NCBI RefSeq assembly: GCF_001680005.1
Contig: NC_033566.1
Coordinates: forward strand, 2,294,001 to 2,358,000
From: Plasmodium coatneyi
Taxonomy: Eukaryota; Apicomplexa; Aconoidasida; Haemosporida; Plasmodiidae
Direction: 5' to 3'
Length of the DNA stretch: 64,000 bases
Below the pieces are notes generated by a model. That model was given only the letters and a program-made list of their open reading frames with translations. It was not told where the DNA came from and did no database searches. A program made the position numbers and the translations under genes. Position 1 is the stretch's first letter. Every line of letters starts with the position of its first letter. This document shows positions 1 through 9,952 of the stretch, piece after piece.

Positions 1-213
1 TGTTCCTATTCCCGCGTCTCCTACGATCAACATTTTTTAGTCAGCAATATTAATTCTGCCGACTGAACCGGGTTGAAAATATGGATTGGTCATCATCTTG
101 TGAGCATTACGCGATTTAGTTTTTCTTTTTTTTTGGACTTCCTCCCCATTTTGGGAAGGCCTCGTTTAGGACTTTGATCGATTCGCTGGAGGGGCACACA
201 TTCGGTTGGTGAA

Positions 214-247
<34 letters not shown>

Positions 248-425
248 GTATGAATACTCCTGTGCGAAGCGGATGAAATGAGGAGAGTACACATCAGGGG
301 AAAGGGTCCGCTTTGGCGACGAAGAGGATGGCTTGGCCAGCATAGAGATCAGCGCGCATCAGGGAGGCCTTTCTCTTCTTCGGTGCACTTGGTGTGTTCA
401 CCCGTTTTGTTGCTCCCTTCTCCAA
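1..425. other. Left-edge gene-free stretch with long poly-T
   Basis: No supported gene. It holds a run of about 30 T at 216-245 and otherwise AT-rich sequence; it is the presumed 5' region of the cyclin gene. An open frame reads upstream of the cyclin ATG to about 333 but has no ATG of its own. A spliced 5' exon cannot be excluded. Confidence 0.6.
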
Positions 426-2188
426 ATGAAGGAACCAAAGTACTTCACCATCTACGAGGACTTCTTCAAAGATGCAAAGACCTTTCTGAACACAGCCGTT
501 GAGACGAAGAACAGCATTTTCGATGTGAGCAGCAGTGGGGAGTCAAGCTCAGGGGAGAAAAGCGATGGCGGGTCAGAGGCCCCGGGGAAGGAGAGGCACA
601 TCGACTTTTACCTGAACGACCAGAGTAACAAGGCGGTTTGGCACAAGGACAGCAGCAATGAGGGTAGAACCATGGGGAAAAGCTCAAATAGGAGCGGTCT
701 AAATAGGAGTGGCCTAAACAGGAGCGGTCCAAATCGGAGTGGTCCAAATCGGAGTGGTCCAAACAGAGGCCACCAAAACGCCGAAGCGGACGCGTACAAA
801 AATAATCACTGCTTCTCCAACATGAACCACGGAGCGTCAAAAATCCTGATGTGCTACCAAAACACGCACACCATGTGTCTGTCCTACAAGCCATACAACG
901 AAAATGTGTGTCACGACTCAGCGAACATGAATTATTCCATTTCTATTTTTAAGAAGAAGGTACCAAATTTTGACGTGGAGGAAGAGAAGTATGCCTTTGA
1001 TGGAGCAGAGGAGGATAACCGAGTTGTGCGTTTTTTGAAGAGATGGGCATTTTGGCGTTTTAGGGAGAAGGGGCGGAAGTTCCTCTTGATAAACGAAGAA
1101 AGGAGGCAACTGAGGGGGGGCGAAAACGTAGGAAGCAACTCTCACGCGGAGGAAGCAATGAGGACAGGAAAGGATGTTCGTAGAGGGATGGAGAAAGATT
1201 CGAACAAGTATAGTAAAAAGCCAACAATGATGGAACCCAGTAGAAATTTCACCACGAACACGGGAAAAGGCAAAAGTGCAGAGAACGCTGAGGACGCGAA
1301 AAAAAAAAGTGTGATTTTCAACGAAATGAGGAGAAAAAAAAAGGAAAGGAAGAAAGGCATATCATATGAACATTTGTTAACTCCAAGTAAGCATGAGTAT
1401 GATGCGTTTTGTTTGTTTAATCCTCGTTTTAAGCAAGGAAAGCACCACACAGTGATGTGCTTGCAAGGGTATAACGTGTCTGTGATTCCTTTTGTGAAGG
1501 CAAAAAAGCTCAAGGAAGAAGTGAATGAATTATTTAATGAAATAAATCCATGGATCCACAAATCGTTGACATTATCCAAGCTGAGAAATTTAAAAATTGA
1601 TCTTTTCAATTTAATTTCTAATATCCCTGAAATTGATATTTCGACCATCTGCTGTGCGTGGGTCTTTTTTGAAAGGTTGGTCATTAAGGGGTATGTGCAT
1701 AAGTCCAATCGGAAGCTCTACGCAGCTACTTGTCTTATTTTGTCGCTCAAATTTTACCAGCATGATGACATGCAGATTTTGGAGAAGCTGCTTTTTTATA
1801 TTCAGAAGTTAGACAAGAAGGAGAACTTAACGCCGTCACTCATTTTTTCCGTGGAGTTTTTGGTTTACCGTCTGCTGGACTTTTCACTACAGCATACGTA
1901 CGAGCATATCCGCCCCCACATATACCAGTACCTGGAGTCCAAGGTGAGTGTGTCTGCGTCGTTTTGGCGCGCTTCATCGGAGCGTTTCATCGGCGCTGCA
2001 TCTGCAGTGCATTTTTTGCACATTCTCTGCGCATTACCCGTGTGCCTTTTCGCGACATTTTCGCCGTTGTTCCATCGTAATTAAATCGCCTATTATGCAA
2101 TTCCCCCAAGCAGGAGCTCAAGTTCGAGGACGTGTACGGTATTTCGGAAGAGGTCTACCTGTGCTCGAATTACCCCAGCGAGGCTTGA
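426..2188 (+). CDS. Cyclin-box protein, CABLES-like (two exons)
   Basis: Predicted regulatory subunit for a cyclin-dependent kinase; the partner is unknown. Exons are 426-1943 and 2114-2188, joined in phase 0 across a GTGAGT...CAG intron. They encode 530 aa. Residues from about 360 to the end form a cyclin box: the stretch with NPWIHKSLTLSKLRNLK, then the hydrophobic helix CCAWVFFERLVIKGYVHKSN and RKLYAATCLILSLKF, matches the CABLES1/2 arrangement better than mitotic cyclins. The N-terminal two thirds is low complexity and basic, with a five-residue NRSGL/NRSGP repeat at about 684-770. Without the second exon the frame runs on into intron sequence. The first ATG of the frame (426) was chosen; an upstream exon is possible. 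The next gene starts 57 bp downstream on the same strand. Fold assignment is fairly sure; kinase partner and stage are not visible. Confidence 0.8.
684..770 (+). repeat. 15-bp tandem repeat coding NRSG[L/P]
   Basis: About six imperfect 15-bp units inside the cyclin gene. They encode Asn-Arg-Ser-Gly-Leu/Pro repeats in the disordered N-terminal half. The unit is a multiple of three, so copy-number change keeps the frame. Confidence 0.85.
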
Positions 2189-2245
2189 GTGGCACAGCGT
2201 AGTATTTCAGTTGGAAGGAATCAGGCTTAGTTGCTCCCCCTGGAG

Positions 2246-2734
2246 ATGCTTCCCAAAATGGAGGAACAGCAGCGAGGGGGGAAAAAAAATGAAAGCAGTT
2301 ACAAATTCCTAAACGCGGACGAAATAAATAACCTGGAGTACATTTTCAACAAAATGAAAAGGAACGAAAATGAAAGCGTTACAATTCAGAATGTGCAAAA
2401 ATTTCTGCACGAAAATCATAACAAGGACATTTCAGATGACCTGTTAGATTTTTTTCACATGTATGGCAGTAGCATCAGTCTGGAGGACTTCCTCACAGCG
2501 CTCAATTGTGATATTAACAAATTCAAGTCGAAGGAGAAAATGAAAAGTTTGTTCGACTTGCTGGACACCTCCAAAAGGGGCTACATATCGACTAGGAGCT
2601 TCATCCAATCGGCCAAGGAATTTGAAAATGAATTCAGTGAGGAGACACTGAAGAGCATTTTTAACATCATGGATTTAAGCAACAGTGACAGGATGCACTT
2701 TGACGAATTTAAAAATGCGATAGCGAATATGTGA
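2246..2734 (+). CDS. Calmodulin-like protein with degenerate EF-hands
   Basis: A single-exon 162-aa protein with the layout of a calmodulin/centrin-type four-helix-pair protein. Only the C-terminal pair still looks like EF-hands. The loop DTSKRGYISTRS keeps Asp1, Ser3 and Gly6 but has Ser at position 12. The loop DLSNSDRMHFDE keeps Asp1 and Glu12 but has Asp at position 6, where Gly is usual. Weak or absent calcium binding is inferred. The N-terminal pair (NADEINNLEYIFNKM, then DLLDFFHMYGSSISLEDF) has no acidic loop. ATG 2246 is the first in frame; ATG 2258 has a better AAAATGG context. A stop codon lies just before 2231, and only 57 bp separate it from the cyclin stop codon, very short for Plasmodium genes in tandem. 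An myosin-light-chain-like role is an alternative. Confidence 0.75.
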   Translation: MLPKMEEQQRGGKKNESSYKFLNADEINNLEYIFNKMKRNENESVTIQNVQKFLHENHNKDISDDLLDFFHMYGSSISLEDFLTALNCDINKFKSKEKMKSLFDLLDTSKRGYISTRSFIQSAKEFENEFSEETLKSIFNIMDLSNSDRMHFDEFKNAIANM

Positions 2735-3246
2735 GGAACTACCGGCGCAGATCAAGCGGGAAAGCGGCCAAGTGGCATCGTTTCGCAGGGGCCATTTTGG
2801 TGCTGCGTATTCTTGGTCCATTTTTAACATCTTCACATTTTAGTGTTTGCTCCTATGTTTACCTGCCCATTCGTGATTCTTTCTTTTTTCTGTTTTCCCC
2901 CGTGCGATGATCCCACAGACAGACTTAACCCCCTGTTTTTTAAACTAAAAAGTATGTTTGCCTTTTTGGCAAAAGTAAGTTTAACGTTTTGGAAAAAATT
3001 AATTTCGCCTTTTTGCAAAATTGTTATGGGTGGAGATGTATTCCCCCGTGTGGGCAGAACGCATCCCCGCGCATCTCCCCAGGTGTAGTAGCGCAGAGGG
3101 GGGGACCCAAATATTAGTTACGCCGAAATGGGGAACGCAAGTAGTAGCCGCTGCACGGCGCACGAAAAAAAGAAAAACAAAACAAATTAAATCAAAATTT
3201 CAACTGAATGGGGAAGGCGCTTTACACACTTTGCCCCGAGTTTAGT
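2735..3246. other. Convergent intergenic region
   Basis: About 0.5 kb between the 3' ends of the EF-hand gene (+) and the kinase gene (-). No coding signal or structured RNA recognised. Confidence 0.6.
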
Positions 3247-4747
3247 CTACCCCTTATTGTGGAACCAGATGGGTGTGAGGAAGGAGCCGTCCTGCTCATT
3301 AAACCCTTTGTGACTCAACTTAGGTCCCTGTTTCCCCCTCGGTTGTGTAGCATACGATTTGATGCAAGGCCTACTCTTGTTATGAACAAAAATGAACGGA
3401 TGCTGAATTAGCGATTCTGCTGTAGGTCTCTTCTTTGGGTTCTTATCTAAACACAAATTTAAAAAGTCCTTAAATTCTGGAGATAATTTGTCGATTAAAT
3501 CCTGTTTTACTTTTTCGCAAAATAACTGACTCCAGTGATAATCCTGAATCCTGTTCATGATAACTGTTTCTCTCTCTTCATTGGTAGATCCAAATGGTGG
3601 TCTGCCAAACTTCAGTTCAAATGCTAATATACCTAATGTCCAAATATCTGTCTTCTGATCGAATTCTCCAAAATTCTGCTTCTTCTTTTGATGTCTTGCA
3701 CATTGTTCAGGGGACCAATAATCATGGGTCCCTCTGTAATGGGAGATTCCCTTCTTTTTATGCTTCGATCCTATATGTGCAGATAATCCAAAATCCGCAA
3801 GTTTGCACTTTTCCTCATGATTGACTAGTACATTCTCTGGCTTCAAATCTAGGTGTGCGATTCTTTTGTCGTGACATGTCCTTATTGCCCATATAATTTC
3901 GAATAACATTTCTGCCACCTTCTTTTCGGCGAACGGGCCATGTTCGTTCAGGTAGGTGAACAAATCTCCATTAGAGCAGTACTCCATCACGAAGAAGACG
4001 TGGCTGGAGGTGTGGAACCACGTATACATGCTGAGGGGGAGGAGCAGGAGTGTACACAAATGTAGGGGTTAAACACAAATGGTAAATCTAATCACCCTCC
4101 TCCATAAATGCCGACAACAGCACAATTAAGTGAAGATAAAAAAAAAAAGGGGGGAGGGGAGACTGAACTACACATCATGCTGTAATTATTGCGTCACGTT
4201 TGTGTCCTTTTTTTTTTTTTTTTTTTCCCCATTACCATGCTATGTGAGGGTGTTTCAAATGCGCCTGTAATTCTATCTCTTTTCTCAATAGGGCTTCCTG
4301 TGTGCTCCTTAAACGGGAATCAAGGGGAAAAGAAAAAAAGGAAAAAAGTAAGAAAGAAGGTCAAACAGGATCAGTGCACGCTCAAACAGATTTGCTTCGG
4401 TCTATTACTTCACTAGGTGCGATTTCGATATGCACTTCAGGACGCAAATGAAGTTGGTCCTCCTTTCGCAGGCCAGAAAGACGCTGCCGTGGGCTCCATC
4501 ACCCTGTGGGGGAAAAAACATCGCGTGGGGGTGAAAAATGTGGTTTAAAGGAGATGCTGTTACGTAGTAGTTCCGTTGTGCTGCGCTTCTACACGACGGT
4601 ATTGTGTCTCCTTTGCTACGCCGCTCGCTTTACCAAGAACCCTGCGATGTCGAAATCCTTTAAACTGAAGGTGAAGGAATGCAGGCTGCTTTTCAAGGCC
4701 ATGTCCCTGCATGTGGCCTTGATTGGGCTGCTAACTGACTCGTTCAT
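3247..4747 (-). CDS. ARK1: Aurora-related protein kinase (four exons)
   Basis: Serine/threonine kinase of the Aurora group, expected at spindle poles or kinetochores during schizogony by family knowledge. Exons in order: 4747-4634, 4503-4409, 4307-4236, 4030-3247. Phases agree and give 354 aa. Exon 1 ends with DFDIAGFL; exon 2 opens with the glycine loop GDGAHGSVFLACE and the ATP lysine in ICVLKCI. Exon 3 carries the C-helix (LLRKEIELQAHLKHPHI). Exon 4 holds the rest: hinge FVMEYCSNGD, catalytic loop HLDLKPEN, DFG in KLADFG, SPE for APE, and a complete C-lobe ending RPTAESLIQHPFI. The catalytic loop has HLD instead of HRD, and the activation segment lacks the usual Aurora RRTT motif. Placement as ARK1 rests on kinase similarity plus gene order remembered from P. 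falciparum chromosome 6. An in-frame stop precedes the ATG. Confidence 0.8.
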
Positions 4748-5704
4748 TTTTCTGTGCAATTTGGTAGGTAGTTAAGATAGGCGCAGACGCCTATACACGC
4801 ATTATCTATGCGTGGTTGAGGGAAAGAGCGGCCACCAAATGAACAGGTGCACACATTTAGGTAATTATTTGCATCCTATGTGATCCTGTATGTTCTACTT
4901 CCTCGTCCAACACGCAATCTTGATGCTGCAGACACAAGACAGGCACTTCTTATCGCGTGAATTAGGAAAAACATGGACTAGTGGAGAATGTTTCTGTGTG
5001 GCGGCATACACACATCAGGAAACACTCTTAAGTCTACATTCGGGTGGACCACTAGGAACGGGACGTGATGGTCAAATGGACGGACGCACACGGTATGGAG
5101 CGGTTAGCCGACTGGCTGAATGGACGATTAGCCTGCTAGCAGATTCGTCAAGTGAGCGGTAAAAACGAACTAGTTTCACATTATTGCTATCCTGGGGGGG
5201 GGAAATAAAATATTAAACTTTTTCACATGAATTTCTTTCCACTCCGTTTGCGTCACCATTGAAAAAAAAAAAAAAAAAAAAAAAAACTGAGATGTGGAAA
5301 TAAAAAAAAAAAAAAAAAAAAAAAAACGTAACAGTTAGGATGCACATATTACACTTACACATAACCTCACGCATTTGCAGCAAAATGAACGTAAAATGTG
5401 GCCCCCTTGGAATTTTATTTTTCACTTGTTTTCCCCTTTAGCGGAAAGCTAAGTTAGCCTGTTTACCCGTTTGTGGAGAATACCTGCGAGAGGGCGGTGA
5501 GTTTTCCCAAGGAGCGCATATTTGGGGAGACCGCCCGCCTGCCGTCATGCGAACGACTTCGCCGAGAAATCTATCGGTGAGCACTCAGCCAGGCAGTCAC
5601 TTGGGAAGTCGCTCAGGAAGTGGGCCAATTGAACAGTTATGTAAACCGCCATACACCCATCCGTGTGACCAGTTTCTCTCTTCCCCCCCACGTGTACGGT
5701 CCAA
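4748..5704. other. Divergent intergenic region with twin poly-A tracts
   Basis: Head-to-head upstream region shared by the Aurora kinase gene (-) and the 211-aa gene (+). Two 25-base poly-A runs, 5262-5286 and 5302-5326, lie only 15 bases apart. No coding signal accepted; a short ATG-led candidate exon at 5547-5576 has the wrong phase for the next gene. Confidence 0.6.
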
Positions 5705-6992
5705 ATGATACCCACACCAGTTTCGAAAAAGATAAGGAGCAGGCTGAGTTTGTCCATCCATAAAAAGCCCCACTTTTTGTTTCGCCAAAATTTACTACTG
5801 GACAAAGGGGAAAAATGGGAACCGAAGTTAAGGAAGGGACACCCTGAATTCGCCAAGCAGTTCGACATACTAAACCGGCAGGTAGGATAAAAAGGAGGCG
5901 AGGAAATGGGCATTTTTTAGTGCAATAGCACGTGTGTTATTTGTGTATCCTGGGCAGAGGAGCAACAAGGATTACCAACGCACATGCCTATTCCCAACCT
6001 GTGCAGGTCACCGGCTTCCGCAAGTACAAACCGCCCGTAGTGAAAAGGGAAGAAACGAAAAGGAACTACGACATAACGAACTTTCACGAGGTGAAATCCA
6101 AGTTTAGGTTTGACATAAATGGGTTTTTCGAAGGTCAGTCGAGGAGGGGCGGTTGCCATATCAAAGCAGCATGGAACCACGCCGCAACACTAACACTACA
6201 TTACACCGCTTCCCCCTCCTATGCAGATGAAGGGAACGTCTTCTGCCAGGAGCTCTACAAAACCGCCAAGCGCATGTATATAGTTGGCTGGATTAAGTGC
6301 AGGCGGCGATTTGCCATGGGCCACGTAAGGGATCGAGGCGCAGACAGGACCAAACAAATGCCCCTCCTTTTTTGTGCATTCTGTAATGTACATTTTTTTT
6401 TCCCCGTGTGATTTTCATTCGGTGTGGTTTTTCTCCTTCCCATCCCTCAGTTTCAAGGAGACGCCTATGCCATTTCCTATTTGAGGCACTGGTTCGACAT
6501 GTACTCATCACAGACGAACAGGATAGATAAGCTGAGGATTTTCGACGAGAACCACGGGATACCCAGCTTCGATTATTAGTAAGAGGCGTGGTACAACCGG
6601 GCCACTGATCAGACGCTCCATTGGGTTGTCGCCCCGTGGATGATTGTCGTCCACATTTGGATACTCTTCAAACGTGCATAATAGAACACCCCGCCGTTTC
6701 CCTAACCCCTGCGCAGCAACATCACAGTGGTGAAAGACTACAGAAGCCCAGCGAAGAAGAAAATGCACCTCATTCAGGTAACTCCTCAAAAGTGGAAAAA
6801 AAAAACCACACACACATAAAACGAGTGACACGCATTGAGGGAAAAGTGGCCCATTTTTTCTTTCGAGGCATATTATGCGAGGTGGAAAAATATTTTTAAC
6901 TCCGTTGCATATATCTGCACTTGTCTATTTCTTCATTTCTCCTTTAGAGTAAGGATTTTTTAAAAACGAAAGCGTTATTCAACTTGAAGTGA
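5705..6992 (+). CDS. Conserved protein of unknown function, six exons
   Basis: I do not recognise this protein. Six short exons join in phase: 5705-5881, 6007-6133, 6227-6324, 6451-6578, 6717-6777, 6948-6992. Every intron is GT-AG, 69-170 bp long. The product is 211 aa, basic and rich in aromatic residues, with no membrane segment. The N-terminus (MIPTPVSKKIRSRLSLSIHK) is Arg/Lys/Ser-rich without acidic residues, compatible with mitochondrial import. Middle and C-terminal parts (for example RRFAMGHFQGDAYAISYLRH and KLRIFDENHGIPSFDYYN) look globular and conserved. A mitochondrial ribosome or respiratory-complex accessory subunit would fit the size and many-exon pattern, but that is a guess. 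The start is uncertain: ATG 5705 sits just before a possible splice acceptor at 5720, so another 5' exon could exist. Confidence 0.75.
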
Positions 6993-7675
6993 AGCAAAGA
7001 GAAGTGAAGAACTGCATTTGCGTTACCGAAGAGTGCCGATATGTAATGCAAAGTGGGGGACGTAAACCTCTTCGCTCATTTACACCCATTTACCTTTTCG
7101 TTCCATTTTTTCTTCCGAATGCATTTAAGCGAAACAATTTCGCATGAACGGAAGTGTGCATACGATGTGATACGTTTGAGAATGTTTTTTCCGGTCCAGG
7201 TGGATCACTTATGTCCTTATATTTTTTTCCTCCTCATTTGAAGAAAAAACAGAAAATTTGTCGCTCAAACTTGTTTTAACGCCATCTGTAAGATGATTCT
7301 GTGCAGAGGGTACACAGATAGTATGCCTCCCTGTGCTGTTCTGCACGGGTGCCGCGGCAGGGTGAGAAAAAGGAAGAAAAAACGAAAGGGGCTTCTTCCC
7401 CAAGGAACATATGCCCAATTTGGGATTGCAAAAATTGAGGAAACTACGGGTTGGTGCAACCACGTATACATATAATAAGTTTTTCTTATTTGCGGGTAAA
7501 AAAAAAAAAAAAAAAACGAGGAAAAAAAATGTTAAAATGGGTAACCATTTAGCGAAACGATGACAACGCAGAATGTGATAGGGATGGTTGAAAAATTGAA
7601 AGAACATTTTTACCAAGGGGGACACGCAGCAGGGAGGCACACTGCCGTTACTGCTACTACCCCGCTACCCCTTCC
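6993..7675. other. Convergent intergenic region
   Basis: About 0.7 kb between the 211-aa gene (+) and the KH gene (-), with a poly-A run near 7500. Nothing else seen. Confidence 0.6.
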
Positions 7676-9952
7676 TCAGAACCAGTCGAACTGGAATATT
7701 TTGGCCTGGATCATGAGGATGGCAATGGAGTTGGCGAGGGGGGAACCCGTGATGGAGAGGATAAAGGTGTATGAAGAGGAGTCATTGGAGTCGGTACAGA
7801 TGGAAATATTACAGCCAGACTTTTCAATGATTTCCTCAATTAAGGATTTTCCATTTTTATTTTGCGCGTCGAACGTTTCCAGGTACACATCGGGCATGTT
7901 CAGTTCGATAGTGTACGGTTGTGTGATGGATAGGATTTTTGGGAGGGAAGAAATGGGGAAGGATTTGTATAACTGTTGGAGGAACATTTTCTCCACCTTT
8001 TCTTTCATGTCGTTTGGGTTTTTAAGTGAGTTATGGTGATTACCGTTATGACTATTATGACTGTTATGATTGTTATGACTGTGTGCGGTGTTGTCGTCGT
8101 GAGGGTAGTTATTATTCACGGGGCTGTGGCTCCCGTCGTCGTGGGCATTTGGATGGTGACGGTTCGGGCGGTGATGATCAGGGTGGTTTCCGCCCCCACC
8201 GTAGCCGCTTCCGTTAACCCTATGGGGAGAAGAATCCCTTCCGTAATGATTGTTGGGCATGGAGTTAGGAGGAAAATACCTGTCACTTTTCATATTCGCT
8301 TGGTGGTGGTTATGCATTGGCTTGCCGTGGTTACCCACCCCGCTGTTATTATAACTGTTGTTGTTTCCTTTTTTTACATTAGCATACTTGTTATTGTTTA
8401 CGTTTAAGAGGACGTCATTCAAAGGGATGAGCAATCCCTCCCTAACGATGGCTGGATTTTCGTACTCTTCTAATTTTTGCAAAACTAAAATGGAGGCCAA
8501 TATCTTAGAATCGGGAGAACCGCTAATGAGGACTAGTTTTTCATTTTCACTTTCCTTATTTTTAGCTACCTGTATTTGAGAACCCGACATATCGGTGATG
8601 TACTTTATAATGGAGCCCTTTTTACCAATTAGGAAGCTAGCTGCCTTTCCTGGGACCAGCATACGCATTGGGTGGTTGATATTTTTTTCCCTTTCTTCCA
8701 TTTGTCTGACGATTAATTTGAGTGCATTAAATTTATTTTCCGCCGATCCGGATAGGGTTAAAATACGATCACACGTTTTCACATTTTCTATATTATCGGG
8801 GGCGTCTACTATTACTGCACCCGCTCCTGTTATGGTTCTTATTTCCTTTATGTGACACCCTGCTTTTCCGATTATCCATGCGGTCGTTTCTACGTCCAGA
8901 ACGAAACGTATCACGCAGGCGCTCACTTCCTTTCCATACCTGTGCAACAACAGATTCCTCTCATTCGGAACTGAGAAGTTATCATAATCGTCACCGCTCA
9001 TATATTCGAAGGAGTTACTATTGTCGTTCATTTTCATGTTATATTTCGTGTCGTGATTAAAGTGATGGTGTGCACCTCCCTGGTGGTAGTGGCTGTTGGG
9101 CCCTCCGCCGCCGCCACCTCCACCCATTTGGTTATTGTTCATCGGGCCGCCACCCATCCTGTCCGGGGCATCCGGCAACGCACCGCCACCGGCAGGACCA
9201 CCACTCAGGGGAGAGATCACGGCGCCACTTTTGGGAACCCCAGGAAACTCAAACAAGGAAAGAATACCATTATCCACAATGTCCTCCAATAAATCGTAAA
9301 TGATGCCTATGCAGTCAATAATTTTTCCAATTTTTTTCGACTTAATAAAAATAGCCTTATCCTTAATTCCTGGAACATCATCGTTATGCACATTAATTTC
9401 GCATTCTGACTTTTCACATAGAGAGGCAATTTTGGCGCCCTTCTGTCCAATAATGATGGGGATAGATCTAGTAGGTACGATAATAACGATGGATTCTTTT
9501 CCATCCTCTTCATGGAAATCCATAACCGTTTTAGATTTACCTAAAACCAATTCTAATGCTTTTTTTTTATTTTCCTTTTTTCCGAAAATGGTTAGGATTT
9601 TTTCCGACGGAGGCGGATACACTGAGATGTCAAATTCCTTTTGGCATTTTATAACCGCTCCGCAGGCCTTTTCGATTTCACGTACATTACTTCCTGATTT
9701 ACCAATCACAAAGCCTATTGCCCTATTGGGTAGGAGAAGACAATAGGGGATTCTCATTTCTGTGGTTGTGCCACTACCAGTGTAACTCATTCTTTCATCG
9801 TTTTCGTTTTCCTCATCGTGGTAACTTCCGAAGGACCTATTGCTACTGGCACTTTTATTTCGTGGCCTTTTAACTGCGCTTTCCTCATCGCTGTGGTTGC
9901 TCATTTCGCCTTCGTTGTTGAGGTGCGAGTACGACCTCTTTTGCGCTATCAT
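7676..9952 (-). CDS. RNA-binding protein with four KH domains
   Basis: Single-exon 758-aa protein of the PCBP/hnRNP-K-like type that binds single-stranded RNA, so a role in mRNA stability or translation is expected. KH domains lie at about residues 68-135 (GXXG loop IGKSGSNV), 155-220 (IGQKGAKI), 345-410 (IGKAGCHI) and 425-495 (IGKKGSII). All four loops keep G-x-x-G. The last 80 residues resemble a fifth KH fold without the loop (LIEEIIEKSGCNISI), probably structural. A glycine-rich linker (230-300) separates KH2 from KH3, and an Asn/His-rich disordered stretch (about 510-655) separates KH4 from the end. ATG 9952 opens the frame. The gene has one of the longest upstream gaps in the window, which may mean a long 5' UTR or complex promoter. 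Confidence 0.88.
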   Translation of the reverse strand: MIAQKRSYSHLNNEGEMSNHSDEESAVKRPRNKSASSNRSFGSYHDEENENDERMSYTGSGTTTEMRIPYCLLLPNRAIGFVIGKSGSNVREIEKACGAVIKCQKEFDISVYPPPSEKILTIFGKKENKKKALELVLGKSKTVMDFHEEDGKESIVIIVPTRSIPIIIGQKGAKIASLCEKSECEINVHNDDVPGIKDKAIFIKSKKIGKIIDCIGIIYDLLEDIVDNGILSLFEFPGVPKSGAVISPLSGGPAGGGALPDAPDRMGGGPMNNNQMGGGGGGGGPNSHYHQGGAHHHFNHDTKYNMKMNDNSNSFEYMSGDDYDNFSVPNERNLLLHRYGKEVSACVIRFVLDVETTAWIIGKAGCHIKEIRTITGAGAVIVDAPDNIENVKTCDRILTLSGSAENKFNALKLIVRQMEEREKNINHPMRMLVPGKAASFLIGKKGSIIKYITDMSGSQIQVAKNKESENEKLVLISGSPDSKILASILVLQKLEEYENPAIVREGLLIPLNDVLLNVNNNKYANVKKGNNNSYNNSGVGNHGKPMHNHHQANMKSDRYFPPNSMPNNHYGRDSSPHRVNGSGYGGGGNHPDHHRPNRHHPNAHDDGSHSPVNNNYPHDDNTAHSHNNHNSHNSHNGNHHNSLKNPNDMKEKVEKMFLQQLYKSFPISSLPKILSITQPYTIELNMPDVYLETFDAQNKNGKSLIEEIIEKSGCNISICTDSNDSSSYTFILSITGSPLANSIAILMIQAKIFQFDWF

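Noticed and set aside
1142..1708. 188-aa minus-strand frame opposite the cyclin gene
   Set aside because: Shadow of the cyclin coding strand; no domain.
4506..4775. 89-aa plus-strand frame with hydrophobic ends
   Set aside because: It is antisense to exon 1 of the Aurora-related kinase, whose four exons fit by phase.
5547..5576. Possible first exon starting ATG before the 211-aa gene
   Set aside because: Ends in phase 0, whereas the following exon, if spliced at 5720, needs phase 1; ATG 5705 gives a simpler model.
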